A stretch of 16,396 nucleotides of DNA, taken from the NCBI GenBank assembly GCA_030040515.1, contig JASHTO010000683.1, forward strand, positions 1 to 16,396, given 5' to 3'. This document shows positions 1-7,458 of the stretch, one piece after another; position 1 is the first letter of the stretch, and every line of letters begins with the position of its first letter. The translations under genes were made by a program, and so were the position numbers. A model generated the notes under the pieces. That model made no database searches. It was not told the origin of the DNA and worked only from the letters and a program-made list of their open reading frames with translations. This stretch comes from Terriglobia bacterium (lineage in GTDB: Bacteria > Acidobacteriota > Terriglobia > UBA7540).

Positions 1-789
1 CTGTTTACTCCCGAAGAAGAAAAAGGCAAGACCCATGTACTGCTGATCAGCGCGGGGATGGCCAGACGGTATTGGCCCGGCGAAGACCCTATCGGAAAAA
101 GGGTGAAATGGGGCCCGACGCAATCACATTCGCCATGGCTGACCGTGGTGGGCGTGGTAGGCGATGTGAAAGACGATGCACTGGATAAGCCCACGCAGGC
201 GCACACGTATGAGCCTTATCTCCAGGATTGTGCAGAAGGCGCCATGCAAGGGCAATGCAACACTCTGAATGTGGCGGTGCGCGCGAATGCGTCGATCATC
301 GCCGGATTGCGGTCCGCCGTGCACGCCATTGATCCCGCTGAACCGCTGACGCGCGTGCGCATGATGCAGCAGGTTCTTGAGAGTTCCATCGCACCGCGCC
401 GGTTCAATACGTTCTTGCTGAGCGTGTTCGCGGCGGCCGCGCTCCTTCTAGCCACGATAGGGCTCTACGGCGCGCTGGCGTTTCACACAGCGCAGCGCAC
501 GCATGAGATTGGCATTCGGCTTGCGCTTGGGGCGCAGCGTGGCGGGGTGGTGCGGCTGGTGGCAGGACAAGGCGCGAAGCTCGCGCTTTGGGGTGTGGGG
601 ATTGGCACCGCGAGTGCGCTGGCGCTCGCCCGGCTGACGGCAAGCCTGCTTTTCGGCATAACTGCGACGGATCCGCTGACGTTCGCGGGCGTAGCGGTTG
701 TGCTCGTCAGCGTGGCCCTGATCGCCTGCTACCTCCCCGCGCGCCGCGCGGCAAGCGTGGACCCCATGATCGCCCTAAGGCATGAGTAA
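1..789 (+). CDS. ABC transporter permease, MacB/FtsX (ADOP-like), 3' part
   Basis: The reading frame is open from base 1, so the gene begins upstream; the first internal ATG is at 58. The visible 262 codons open with the periplasmic MacB_PCD-type stretch ending in 'ARRYWPGEDPIGKR', which is typical of acidobacterial duplicated orphan permeases (ADOP). After about 120 more residues comes the C-terminal FtsX-like permease domain: a membrane segment near 'TFLLSVFAAAALLLATIGLY', the cytoplasmic 'HEIGIRLALGAQ' loop, two further hydrophobic segments, and the family-typical end 'LPARRAASVDPMIALRHE'. Such proteins are inner-membrane mechanotransmission-type permeases. Many ADOP copies lie away from an ATPase gene, so the substrate cannot be inferred. 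The stop TAA at 787-789 is about 20 bp from the stop of the convergent minus-strand gene. The family call is firm; the function is not. Confidence 0.9.
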   Translation: MFTPEEEKGKTHVLLISAGMARRYWPGEDPIGKRVKWGPTQSHSPWLTVVGVVGDVKDDALDKPTQAHTYEPYLQDCAEGAMQGQCNTLNVAVRANASIIAGLRSAVHAIDPAEPLTRVRMMQQVLESSIAPRRFNTFLLSVFAAAALLLATIGLYGALAFHTAQRTHEIGIRLALGAQRGGVVRLVAGQGAKLALWGVGIGTASALALARLTASLLFGITATDPLTFAGVAVVLVSVALIACYLPARRAASVDPMIALRHE

Positions 790-809
790 GCCAAAGGCAG
801 GAATTGGGA

Positions 810-2408
810 TCACGGGCCGGTAGCGCGATCAGGGTTTTCGGTCATCTCGATTTTGCCGTCCGGTTCGCGTTCGAGAGAAGGCGCGTAGAGCCCGATGAAC
901 TTGCGCCGCCACCACAAGCCTTCCTTGCGCTTTGTCGCGAGGTCGGTGAACCAGTACTGCCATTCCACGGCGCGAACCTGGCGCGGCGGGTCGTTGCCAA
1001 AAGGATTTTCCGCAAAGAGTGCCAGCACCTGTGGCGTGTTCTTGAGCAAGTGAACCTCCGTGCTCAGAACAAAGGGGTATTCGCGCCACCCACCGAGTGA
1101 AGCAAACCACAAATTCCAATCGAAACGCGGCTGGTAGGGAGCGAAGATTTTCGGCACCTCGTGCGGGTCCTGCGGTTTGTAGCGGAACGGATAGGCAATC
1201 CAGTTCACGCCATCGCGCGTGCCCTGGAATTCGATTTCATATCTCGCTGTGGTCATCGCCGCAAACAAACCGTAGCGATCGGAAACGCGGAACGGCTCAA
1301 GCGCTTCGATGGGCGAAACCGGGAGCGGCAGTATGGGAATGAACATCAGCAAAATCTGCGCAGCCGTGTTGTAGAAAATCCAGGTCAGGAAGAAGCCGCG
1401 AATAGTGAGCGAGGCTGGCTTCACGATTTTGGATGCGAACCAGTTTTCCTTTCTCCCCTCACCCGTTTGGGGGATAGGGGCCGAGGGCATAGGGGTCTTG
1501 CCGACTAAGCCGACACGACGGAGCACAGCATTAAGAATCTCATCATCGAGAAGCAAAAACCCCAACGCCAGCGTGAAGTAATTCAAGAACGCGAGGTTCG
1601 CCGTCAGGATAATTCCGATTTGGAACGGCGTGACGATGCAAAAACAAATGCGGCGATACTTTCGGGGCAGAAAGAGCATCCAGACGACGAATATTTCAAT
1701 CAGCAGAGTTGCAACCGTCACACTGGCTTGAAATGCATGAGGAAGCTGCTGCGCGTACCAGCCGATCCAATCGGGCAGCGGGCCGTTTTCGTAGTAATGA
1801 TCGAGCGCGGTCAGGTGTCGCCACCCCGGATCGCCGCTCGCCCACTTCACCACTCCCGACTCGAAGTAAATCTGGAACCAGAGCCACTGGAGCAGAAACA
1901 AGCCGGCGCGCGAAGGCGGGGATCTCTTGCCTAGCCACGGCCAGAATCCCGCTGGTGCGAAAAACAAGCTCAGAAATCCCGCCGCCAGCAGCATTCCGTC
2001 AGATTGGTAAGAAGCAAAATCCTGCGCGGCGCTGATAATCGAAAGAAAAACCAAAAAGCAAACCGCAATCATGCCGCGCGGCCAAACGTTCACAACCAGC
2101 AGCACAGAGGCGACGAGACCAATCACGCAGAGCGTAATGAGGGCTTGATCGCTCGAAGCGAACCAGAGCAGGGTGGGAGCCATCCAGAAACGCTTCGCTC
2201 CAAATTGCTCAGCAGCTTGCTCTAAAAACTCGCCGGCAGGAAGCAATCCATTTGGACCTATTAATCCGCGGATCTGGAAAAACCAGGAGTAGAAGGCCGA
2301 AAAGAAAATCAACCCCAGGGCCCGAAGCCAAATCCACCGCGGCCAAAAATGCCCCGAATCCTCGGGACCAAATAGCCAGGAATAAGCCCTCCCAAGCACG
2401 CGCCACAT
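810..2408 (-). CDS. Lipase maturation factor (LMF1-like) family membrane protein
   Basis: This multi-pass membrane protein has roughly eight to ten hydrophobic segments in its first 330 residues. A soluble C-terminal region follows, with the family signature 'RVSDRYGLFAAMTTARYEIE', then 'GVNWIAYPFRYKPQDP' and 'YQPRFDWNLWFASLGG'. These match the lipase maturation factor family (vertebrate LMF1/LMF2, needed for folding of secreted lipases). Bacterial members are common but their substrate is unknown. I prefer the ATG at 2406-2408; an in-frame TTG at 2433-2435 would add nine residues (541 instead of 532). Neither has a clear Shine-Dalgarno sequence. The linker between the membrane and soluble parts contains a short palindromic repeat (1455-1479) that also occurs between genes. 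The gene is convergent with the permease and has no lipase neighbour, so a role in lipase folding here is only family-based inference. Confidence 0.85.
   Translation of the reverse strand: MWRVLGRAYSWLFGPEDSGHFWPRWIWLRALGLIFFSAFYSWFFQIRGLIGPNGLLPAGEFLEQAAEQFGAKRFWMAPTLLWFASSDQALITLCVIGLVASVLLVVNVWPRGMIAVCFLVFLSIISAAQDFASYQSDGMLLAAGFLSLFFAPAGFWPWLGKRSPPSRAGLFLLQWLWFQIYFESGVVKWASGDPGWRHLTALDHYYENGPLPDWIGWYAQQLPHAFQASVTVATLLIEIFVVWMLFLPRKYRRICFCIVTPFQIGIILTANLAFLNYFTLALGFLLLDDEILNAVLRRVGLVGKTPMPSAPIPQTGEGRKENWFASKIVKPASLTIRGFFLTWIFYNTAAQILLMFIPILPLPVSPIEALEPFRVSDRYGLFAAMTTARYEIEFQGTRDGVNWIAYPFRYKPQDPHEVPKIFAPYQPRFDWNLWFASLGGWREYPFVLSTEVHLLKNTPQVLALFAENPFGNDPPRQVRAVEWQYWFTDLATKRKEGLWWRRKFIGLYAPSLEREPDGKIEMTENPDRATGP
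1455..1484. repeat. Short palindromic repeat inside the LMF-like gene
   Basis: The 11-mer CCCCTCACCCG (1455-1465) recurs exactly at 2859-2869 and 16236-16246, both outside genes. Here it forms an imperfect hairpin: CCCCT and CCC pair with GGG and AGGGG across a short T-rich loop. In the minus-strand protein it encodes the proline-rich linker around 'SAPIPQTGEGRK', between membrane and soluble regions, where insertions would be tolerated. Confidence 0.5.
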
Positions 2409-2440
2409 GAAAGGCCATTTTACAGGTTTTGCCAAGTGGC

Positions 2441-2458
2441 GCAGTCACTCTTGACTGC
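2441..2458. repeat. Small REP-like hairpin
   Basis: GCAGTCA, four-base loop CTCT, TGACTGC form a perfect 7-bp stem, preceded by TGGC. The TGGCGCAG head is also found at the edge of the in-gene palindrome at 15854. It lies in the 5' region of the LMF-like gene. Confidence 0.5.
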
Positions 2459-2816
2459 ACGGCTCGGCAGCATGTTTCAGCCCTCGAGTACTGGCAGGAG
2501 TGCGGCAGGAGCGGATGGAATCCCAACCTGACTCCGATCTGCTTCACGGTCTCGATCTCAGTGGAGAATACAGCAATTTTAGTACTTCGAAAGTTATTTA
2601 TCACTTGGAAATAAACTTTGTGACGTGGACGCATTATGGAGTGCGCCAGCTTGCTGCCGCTTTGGGCGCGAATGTATTTGATAAATAGCCAGTTATCGTT
2701 TGCACGGGCGAGAAAGCCAATATGTTTCTGAAAAAAATTAAGATACACGCTAAGAAGGTGGACAATTCCACAGGCTCTTGTCGAGTAATCACCCTCCGGC
2801 AAAGCTGGAGGCTTTG

Positions 2817-2850
2817 CGGTGGCTGGCCCCTCAAAGGGGCCTGACCACCG
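2817..2850. repeat. Two-tier palindrome
   Basis: The outer arms CGGTGG (2817-2822) and CCACCG (2845-2850) enclose the inner arms GGCCCCT (2825-2831) and AGGGGCC (2835-2841) with loop CAA. There is no T-tract, so a repeat is more likely than a terminator. Confidence 0.6.
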
Positions 2851-2858
2851 GAAAGAAA

Positions 2859-2910
2859 CCCCTCACCCGATCACCCCTTCTCCCCGGCGGAGAGGGAAGC
2901 GGGGGAGGGG
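2859..2910. repeat. Palindromic repeat with CCCCTCACCCG end
   Basis: The left end CCCCTCACCCG (2859-2869) is nearly the reverse complement of the right end CGGGGGAGGGG (2900-2910), with one mismatch. The centre has a further CTCCCC/GGAGAGG-type stem. The same 11-mer head begins the repeats at 1455 and 16236. Confidence 0.65.
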
Positions 2911-2969
2911 AGTTGGGGTCCGTTCAAAACGATTAAAGCCCACAACTTGCTGATTCCCGGACCTGTCAA

Positions 2970-3085
2970 ACTCAGACTGCCACCCCGGCAGAGCCGGGGG
3001 ACCTCCCAAGGGATTAGAGCCGCGCCTGAAGATTTGTGGTCGGCAACCGCGTGACCCTCGCGGGTGGGGACACCCGCACTACAGA
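2970..3085. repeat. Palindromic repeat related to the element at 7698-7821
   Basis: It begins with TCAAACTCAGACTGCC, resembling the TCAAACTGAGGCACT end of the 7698-7821 element. It contains GCGGGTGGGGACACCCGC and ACTACA, close to the inner arm of that element. The opposite arm is only partly conserved, so this looks like a diverged or rearranged copy. Confidence 0.45.
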
Positions 3086-3197
3086 ATTTGGAATCGTGGC
3101 AAATGGATCTTCTCTCAAGCAAAAGATTCAAGGTCACCCGATTCGGAATTAGAGGTGGAGGCGAAGATGCATTTGGCAGCTATAAGCTTGCGCCCAA

Positions 3198-3206
3198 TGA
3201 TATAAT
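3198..3206 (+). promoter_or_regulatory. Extended -10 promoter of the lytic transglycosylase
   Basis: TGATATAAT is a perfect TATAAT with an upstream TGn. No -35-like hexamer lies at the right distance, which an extended -10 can tolerate. Transcription would start near 3213, giving an untranslated leader of about 155 nt. Confidence 0.5.
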
Positions 3207-3223
3207 CTCTCTCAAGTGAAAGG

Positions 3224-3359
3224 CCCGCTTTGGCGATATCTCTTCAGGAGTGTAGGCGCCAGGCAAGACTCCTGAAATAGTTCCCGGGAGTTGCGAAGCG
3301 GGGCTGCGGCTTGGTTGAATGGAGGGGTTCAAGTTTAGGCGGATTCCGCATAAGCGGAA
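3224..3359 (+). promoter_or_regulatory. Structured leader upstream of the lytic transglycosylase
   Basis: Between the promoter and the ATG at 3371 there are several nested pairings. CCGCTT near 3225 can pair with AAGCGG at 3352-3357. TTCAGGAGT (3243-3251) pairs with ACTCCTGAA (3268-3276). TTCCGC ATAA GCGGAA (3344-3359) forms a hairpin just before the start codon and competes with the closing stem. I cannot match it to a known riboswitch with confidence. Confidence 0.35.
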
Positions 3360-3370
3360 CCTGGATATCT

Positions 3371-4069
3371 ATGTGTAACTGCATCCATTCTTGCCGGGTT
3401 GTGGTGCTGGGCGGGCTACTGCTCTTCACTCTTCTTCCCTCTTTTGCTCTCGCCGACCAGATTGTGGTGTTGGTGGACGAAAACGGGCACAAAATTTACG
3501 TCAACACTTGTGAAACCGCCAACCGCGTGGATTGGATGACACGCAGTTTTCGCTCCGGGGCGTCGGTTGCCACCGCCGCGGACATCGACCAACTGGTGCA
3601 ACAGGTTTCCAGCCGGTATCAAGTGGACCCGGATTTGGTTCGCGCCATCATTCGTGTGGAATCGGACTACGATCCCAAAGCTGTCTCCAACAAAGGGGCG
3701 ATGGGGTTGATGCAATTGGTTCCGGCCACCGCGCAACGATTCGGCGTGGCCAACCCGTTCGATCCCCAGCAGAATCTGGAGGGGGGCGTCACCTATCTCA
3801 AGTACCTGATGGGCCTCTTCGGGGGCAATGTATCGCTTTCGCTCGCGGCTTACAATTCCGGTGAGCATACGGTGCAACGCTCCGGCGGCATCCCGGCAAT
3901 CCCTGAAACGCAGAGTTACGTGCGCAAGGTAAAAAGCATCTATCAATCGGGGAGTTCACCGAGCGCGCCGCCAGTCCCGGAAAAGGCCACGCCTAAGGAA
4001 CCGCCCCAGGCTCCGATCACGCGCTACGTCGACCAGTACGGGGTTGTGCACTTCACCAATGTTGAGTGA
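3371..4069 (+). CDS. Lytic transglycosylase (SLT domain) with DUF4124-like ends
   Basis: This exported murein hydrolase cleaves the MurNAc-GlcNAc bond. I chose the ATG at 3371 (232 aa) because it starts directly with a signal peptide (hydrophobic residues about 10-27, ending 'FALA'); the upstream in-frame TTG at 3311 would bury that signal. A short DUF4124-like segment follows ('IVVLVDENGHKIYVNT', about 31-46). The SLT catalytic domain spans about 80-190: catalytic Glu97 in 'IIRVESDYDP', then 'GAMGLMQLVPATA' (109-121) and 'LAAYNSGE' (158-165). A proline-rich linker leads to a second DUF4124-like tail, 'ITRYVDQYGVVHFTNVE'. All family catalytic motifs are present. It is followed 103 bp later by an amidase gene on the same strand, making a cell-wall-hydrolase pair. 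Confidence 0.92.
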   Translation: MCNCIHSCRVVVLGGLLLFTLLPSFALADQIVVLVDENGHKIYVNTCETANRVDWMTRSFRSGASVATAADIDQLVQQVSSRYQVDPDLVRAIIRVESDYDPKAVSNKGAMGLMQLVPATAQRFGVANPFDPQQNLEGGVTYLKYLMGLFGGNVSLSLAAYNSGEHTVQRSGGIPAIPETQSYVRKVKSIYQSGSSPSAPPVPEKATPKEPPQAPITRYVDQYGVVHFTNVE

Positions 4070-4172
4070 ATTGGAAAATCGTCCTTGGTCAGCGGTCCGT
4101 CGTCAGTGGCCGGATTTCATCATTGCCGCCTTCGAGAGCTAATGGCGAAATGCTGACAACTTCTCCGGCAGC

Positions 4173-6167
4173 ATGAGGAAAAATTTGAGGGTTATAGGCT
4201 TACGGAAGCCGTTCCAATGGGCGCTGTTCCTGGCCGGACTCGCCATGCTCGCCGCGCCGGCTTTTGCCAACGAATCTCCCCGCCGCCAGCGCGCCAGCGC
4301 CGCCTATGAAAAAGCCCAGCAGATGCACGCTTCGCTGGAAGCTCATCCTGAGAGCAGGCGCAATAAAGAGGAATACAAGAAAGTGATTGATGCGTATACG
4401 CAGGTCTACCGCATCGATCCCGCCTACGGAAAAACGCCGGCGGCGCTCACCGCCGTGGCGGAGCTCTATCACGAGATGGGTCGCCAGCTTTCCTCCGATT
4501 CCTACTTCCTGGATTGCATCAAGTCCTACCGCTTCCTCATGACTCAGTATCCAAAGAACAGCATCTCACGCGAAGCGCTGTTCACCATTGGAGAAGTTTA
4601 CCGCCAGGACCTGGAAGACCCCGTCGAGGCCCGCAAGGCGTTTCAGGAGTTCATCAACACCTATCCCAAGTCAGACAAAGTTGGCGAAGCCAGAGAGCAA
4701 TTGAAGCAGCTTGACCAGCTTGCCGCGGAGAGGTCTCGCGAGCATTCTTCTCCTCCGCCCGCCGAAAGCCCCAGGGAGGAACAAACTTCCGGACTGCGCT
4801 TGGTCACAGCCGTGCGGCGCTGGGTGGGGCCGAATTATTTGCGGATCGTAATTGGCGTGGATAGCGAAGTGAAATTTGATTCGGTCCGCCTCGCCAATCC
4901 TGACCGCATCGTGCTGAACCTTCAGGGCGCGCGCCTCAGCCCGGACTTGCTGGGCAAATCGTTTCCGGTGGAAAACGGCTTTCTCAAGCAGATCCGTCTG
5001 GCACAATTCTCTGCTGACGTCACGCGCGTTGTGCTGGACGTGGACAAAATCGAGACCTATTCGATTTTCACGCTCCCCAATCCCTTCCGCCTGGTGATTG
5101 ACGTTCAAGGCACAACGCCAACTCTCCTGGCCGGCAAAAAGCCGGAGCCCAAGCCCGCCGCTGAAACGCCTCAACCAGCGAAAACCACTGCGCCGGCGGC
5201 ATCCGAAACTGTTTCCACGACTCGCGGCGAGGCCCCCGCCCAGGCGAAATCCGAACCTCCACCTCCGCCCGAGAATCAGGACAAAACTACGACCTACGAC
5301 AGTCCCCCTCCGCCCGCAGATTCGAGTGAGAAAACCACTTCCAAGACTCAATCGGCCGACGTCGCTCCCCCGGCTCAGCCGGCGGCCACCACCGATACCG
5401 GTTCCACAACTCTCACCCGTGCTCTGGGCTTGAAGATTGGCCGCATCGTCATTGACCCCGGTCACGGCGGGCACGACACCGGAACCATTGGACCTACGGG
5501 GCTGGAGGAAAAGGATGTTGTGCTGGATGTGGGGCTGAAGTTGCGCAAGCTCCTGGAACAGAACACGGGCTGCGAGGTGGTGATGACGCGCACGGACGAT
5601 ACCTTCATCCCCCTGGAGGAGCGCACGGCCATCGCCAATGAAAAAGGTGCGGATCTGTTCATTTCGATTCATGCCAACGCCAGCCCGGACAAGAGCGCGC
5701 GCGGCATCGAAACTTATTATCTGAATTTCACTTCCAACACCGACGCCCTGGAAGTGGCGGCTCGCGAAAACGCGACTTCACAGGAAGCCGTTCACCAACT
5801 TCAGGATTTGATCAAGAAAATCGCCTTGACGGAAAAGATTGAGGAATCGCAGGACTTTGCCCGCGATGTGCAGCACGAGGTTTACACCCGAGTGACGAAG
5901 GTGAGCGGTGCGCAGCGCGATCGCGGCATTAAGAAAGCTCCTTTTGTGGTCCTGATCGGAGCCAACATGCCGTCCGTGCTCGCGGAAATCTCTTTTCTCA
6001 GCAATCCCCGCGATGAGCACCTTTTGAAGCGTTCTGACTATCGGGAGAAAATCGCCTACGCGCTCTACGAAGGAATCGTGGGCTACGTCAGGAACCTCGG
6101 CGAAATGCGGACTGCGCAACGGCTCGCTTCCGACCAAACTTCCAGAGCAACCGGTTCGGATTTTTGA
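4173..6167 (+). CDS. N-acetylmuramoyl-L-alanine amidase (Amidase_3) with AMIN domain
   Basis: This 664-residue secreted amidase of the AmiB/AmiC type removes stem peptides from murein. A signal peptide (about 1-33, ending 'APAFA') is followed by helical, tetratricopeptide-like repeats (about 40-185, e.g. 'KAFQEFINTYPKSDKVGEAR'). An AMIN domain (about 207-312) normally targets the enzyme to the envelope or division site. A Pro/Ala/Thr-rich linker runs from 313 to 412. The catalytic domain (about 421-640) shows zinc ligands His431 ('DPGHGG'), Glu445 ('GLEEKD') and His500 ('SIHANAS'), and catalytic Glu605 ('LAEISFLSNP'). The N-terminal repeats are extra compared with E. coli AmiC. The ATG at 4173 has no clear Shine-Dalgarno sequence but sets the signal peptide correctly. 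The stop overlaps a possible promoter for the next gene. Confidence 0.95.
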   Translation: MRKNLRVIGLRKPFQWALFLAGLAMLAAPAFANESPRRQRASAAYEKAQQMHASLEAHPESRRNKEEYKKVIDAYTQVYRIDPAYGKTPAALTAVAELYHEMGRQLSSDSYFLDCIKSYRFLMTQYPKNSISREALFTIGEVYRQDLEDPVEARKAFQEFINTYPKSDKVGEAREQLKQLDQLAAERSREHSSPPPAESPREEQTSGLRLVTAVRRWVGPNYLRIVIGVDSEVKFDSVRLANPDRIVLNLQGARLSPDLLGKSFPVENGFLKQIRLAQFSADVTRVVLDVDKIETYSIFTLPNPFRLVIDVQGTTPTLLAGKKPEPKPAAETPQPAKTTAPAASETVSTTRGEAPAQAKSEPPPPPENQDKTTTYDSPPPPADSSEKTTSKTQSADVAPPAQPAATTDTGSTTLTRALGLKIGRIVIDPGHGGHDTGTIGPTGLEEKDVVLDVGLKLRKLLEQNTGCEVVMTRTDDTFIPLEERTAIANEKGADLFISIHANASPDKSARGIETYYLNFTSNTDALEVAARENATSQEAVHQLQDLIKKIALTEKIEESQDFARDVQHEVYTRVTKVSGAQRDRGIKKAPFVVLIGANMPSVLAEISFLSNPRDEHLLKRSDYREKIAYALYEGIVGYVRNLGEMRTAQRLASDQTSRATGSDF

Positions 6168-6173
6168 TATTCT
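6165..6173 (+). promoter_or_regulatory. Possible extended -10 giving a leaderless transcript
   Basis: TGATATTCT overlaps the TGA stop of the amidase gene and ends 7 nt before the ATG at 6181, where a transcript would begin. There is no Shine-Dalgarno sequence in the 13-bp gap. Translation without a leader, or read-through from the amidase, are both possible. Confidence 0.3.
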
Positions 6174-6180
6174 AAGACCT

Positions 6181-7272
6181 ATGGCAGGGAAATTTGCGAA
6201 GCACGCTTGGCTGATGGCCGTGCTTACTGCCGTGCCTGTCTTTTCCTTTGCCCAACAGAAACCCTTGTTCGTCCACTTGGCGCCGGCTGCCGGTTGGCGG
6301 CAGGTGGTCTCCACGCCCTCTCCCGTTTCTGAGGTAACCCGATTTGGTGGCGACCCCGCGATCGAAAGAGAATACGGCGTTAAGTCCCTGGACTTCCGAA
6401 CCTATCAGTTGGACAAGATACGTACCGAAGTGATTGTGGAACCTGCGCCCGACATGGTTTCGGCATATGGGCTGCTGACGTTCTATCAAACGCCTGAGAT
6501 GACGCCTGAAAAAGGCTTTGAGTTGGCGATCGGCGATGCAAATCAGGTCCTGATGGCGCGTGGCGATAACTTTATCCGGTTTCCGCGCGGGAAGGATCCA
6601 GCCCTTAATGATGCGGATTTCCGCGCGCTGATGACTTTTGTGGGCGGAGATCAATTAACCAAAAGCGAGATGGGCAGCTTGCCCCCTCCGATGCCGCCGA
6701 ACGGGTTGGTGCCGGGAAGCGAGAAATATGTGCTCGGATTGCAGGCCGCGAAACGCCTGCTTCCCTCCTTCCGCACGGACTTGATTGGATTTGACCAGGG
6801 CGCGGAATTGCAATTGGGCCAGTACAAAACCGAAAAGGGTTCGGCAACTTTGCTCTCCATCAACTATCCAACGCCCCAGATTGCTCGCGTCCGCTTCGGA
6901 GCTCTTAGCGATTTTCTGGCCTTGAATCATGACACCGGCGAAAACTCCGTTTATGGAAGGCGGCGGTTGACTTATGTTTTCCTGGTTCTAGACGCCGGGA
7001 ATTCCGCTCAGGCTTCTAATCTGCTGAATCAGTTCCAAGTTAAATCGAGCGTCAGTTGGGATCAGCCGCCGAATCCGCAGAGGACTTTTACGCTCCAAGT
7101 GGTTCACATGATCCTCGCGATCCTGCTTCTCACGGCATATTTGATTGGAGCTTGCCTCATAGCCGGCGTTGCTTTCTACCTGTCGAAGCGAATTGCATTA
7201 AAATACTTTCCCGAATCGAGCTGGGGGCATACCGATGAAGATCAATTGATCCGGTTAAATTTGAAAACGTAG
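6181..7272 (+). CDS. Exported/anchored protein, DUF6599-like
   Basis: This 363-residue protein has an N-terminal signal peptide (hydrophobic 'AWLMAVLTAVPVFSFA', to about residue 24) and a long extracytoplasmic domain. A C-terminal membrane helix (about 307-334) is followed by a positively charged 'SKRIALKYF' and a short cytoplasmic tail. The body ('GSEKYVLG', 'PGWRQ'-like opening, 'SAYGLLTFYQTPEM', 'DNFIRFPRGKD') resembles a DUF6599-type family seen in Acidobacteriota; I am not certain of the family number. No catalytic motif is visible. It starts 13 bp after the amidase stop and probably belongs to the same envelope block. Function unknown. Confidence 0.8.
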   Translation: MAGKFAKHAWLMAVLTAVPVFSFAQQKPLFVHLAPAAGWRQVVSTPSPVSEVTRFGGDPAIEREYGVKSLDFRTYQLDKIRTEVIVEPAPDMVSAYGLLTFYQTPEMTPEKGFELAIGDANQVLMARGDNFIRFPRGKDPALNDADFRALMTFVGGDQLTKSEMGSLPPPMPPNGLVPGSEKYVLGLQAAKRLLPSFRTDLIGFDQGAELQLGQYKTEKGSATLLSINYPTPQIARVRFGALSDFLALNHDTGENSVYGRRRLTYVFLVLDAGNSAQASNLLNQFQVKSSVSWDQPPNPQRTFTLQVVHMILAILLLTAYLIGACLIAGVAFYLSKRIALKYFPESSWGHTDEDQLIRLNLKT

Positions 7273-7425
7273 AAAGTCTTTTGGAATCAATTGGTTATAT
7301 TTAAGATGAGGTGATTTTGCGGGTTTTTCTTGAATTTTTCGACCTTTTGGAAGGATCTACACCGCATTCATGTAAGTTGTTGAAAATTAATGGCTTAATT
7401 TGAATAAAAATTATCGAAAATTTCC
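7273..7425. other. AT-rich intergenic stretch with UP-element-like tract
   Basis: This region is markedly AT-richer than its surroundings. The stretch 7389-7425, directly upstream of the -35 box, is rich in A and T runs, as expected of an UP element bound by the RNA polymerase alpha subunit. No gene is seen. Confidence 0.45.
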
Positions 7426-7454
7426 TTGACAGGGCTGGAGGGTTTTTCTAGACT
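7426..7454 (+). promoter_or_regulatory. Strong sigma-70-type promoter
   Basis: TTGACA (7426-7431), a 17-bp spacer and TAGACT (7449-7454), with an AT-rich tract upstream. Transcription should start at about 7460, exactly where a foldable segment begins. It is the only promoter visible for tRNA-Thr. Confidence 0.7.
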
Positions 7455-7458
7455 CGCT

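Larger units (their letters stand above)
2436..3200. other. Repeat-rich intergenic region without a convincing gene
   Basis: No open frame here shows recognisable protein features; the longer minus-strand frame crossing it overlaps the LMF-like gene and has no family character. From about 2560 to 2760 the sequence is AT-richer and featureless apart from a weak hairpin at 2591-2618. From 2441 to 2458 and from 2794 to 3085 it consists of palindromic or repeat-like units listed separately. Confidence 0.6.

Noticed and set aside
2209..2802. A 197-codon minus-strand frame upstream of and overlapping the LMF-like gene
   Set aside because: Its second half is an out-of-frame reading of the LMF-like gene; the first half has no family features and crosses an AT-richer non-coding stretch.
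2817..2850. Intrinsic terminator for the LMF-like or transglycosylase gene
   Set aside because: No T-tract follows on either strand and no gene ends beside it.
2441..3085. CRISPR array
   Set aside because: The repeated units differ in length and sequence, are palindromic throughout, and lack regular spacers or cas genes nearby.
3224..3359. Naming the transglycosylase leader a c-di-GMP or c-di-AMP riboswitch
   Set aside because: Only loose word-order similarity to the GEMM core and none of the conserved ydaO words; kept as a structured leader only.
4671..5672. A 333-codon minus-strand frame opposite the amidase gene
   Set aside because: It is the complement of the GC-rich amidase linker and AMIN domain; the Arg/Gly-rich, low-complexity composition is typical of a shadow frame.
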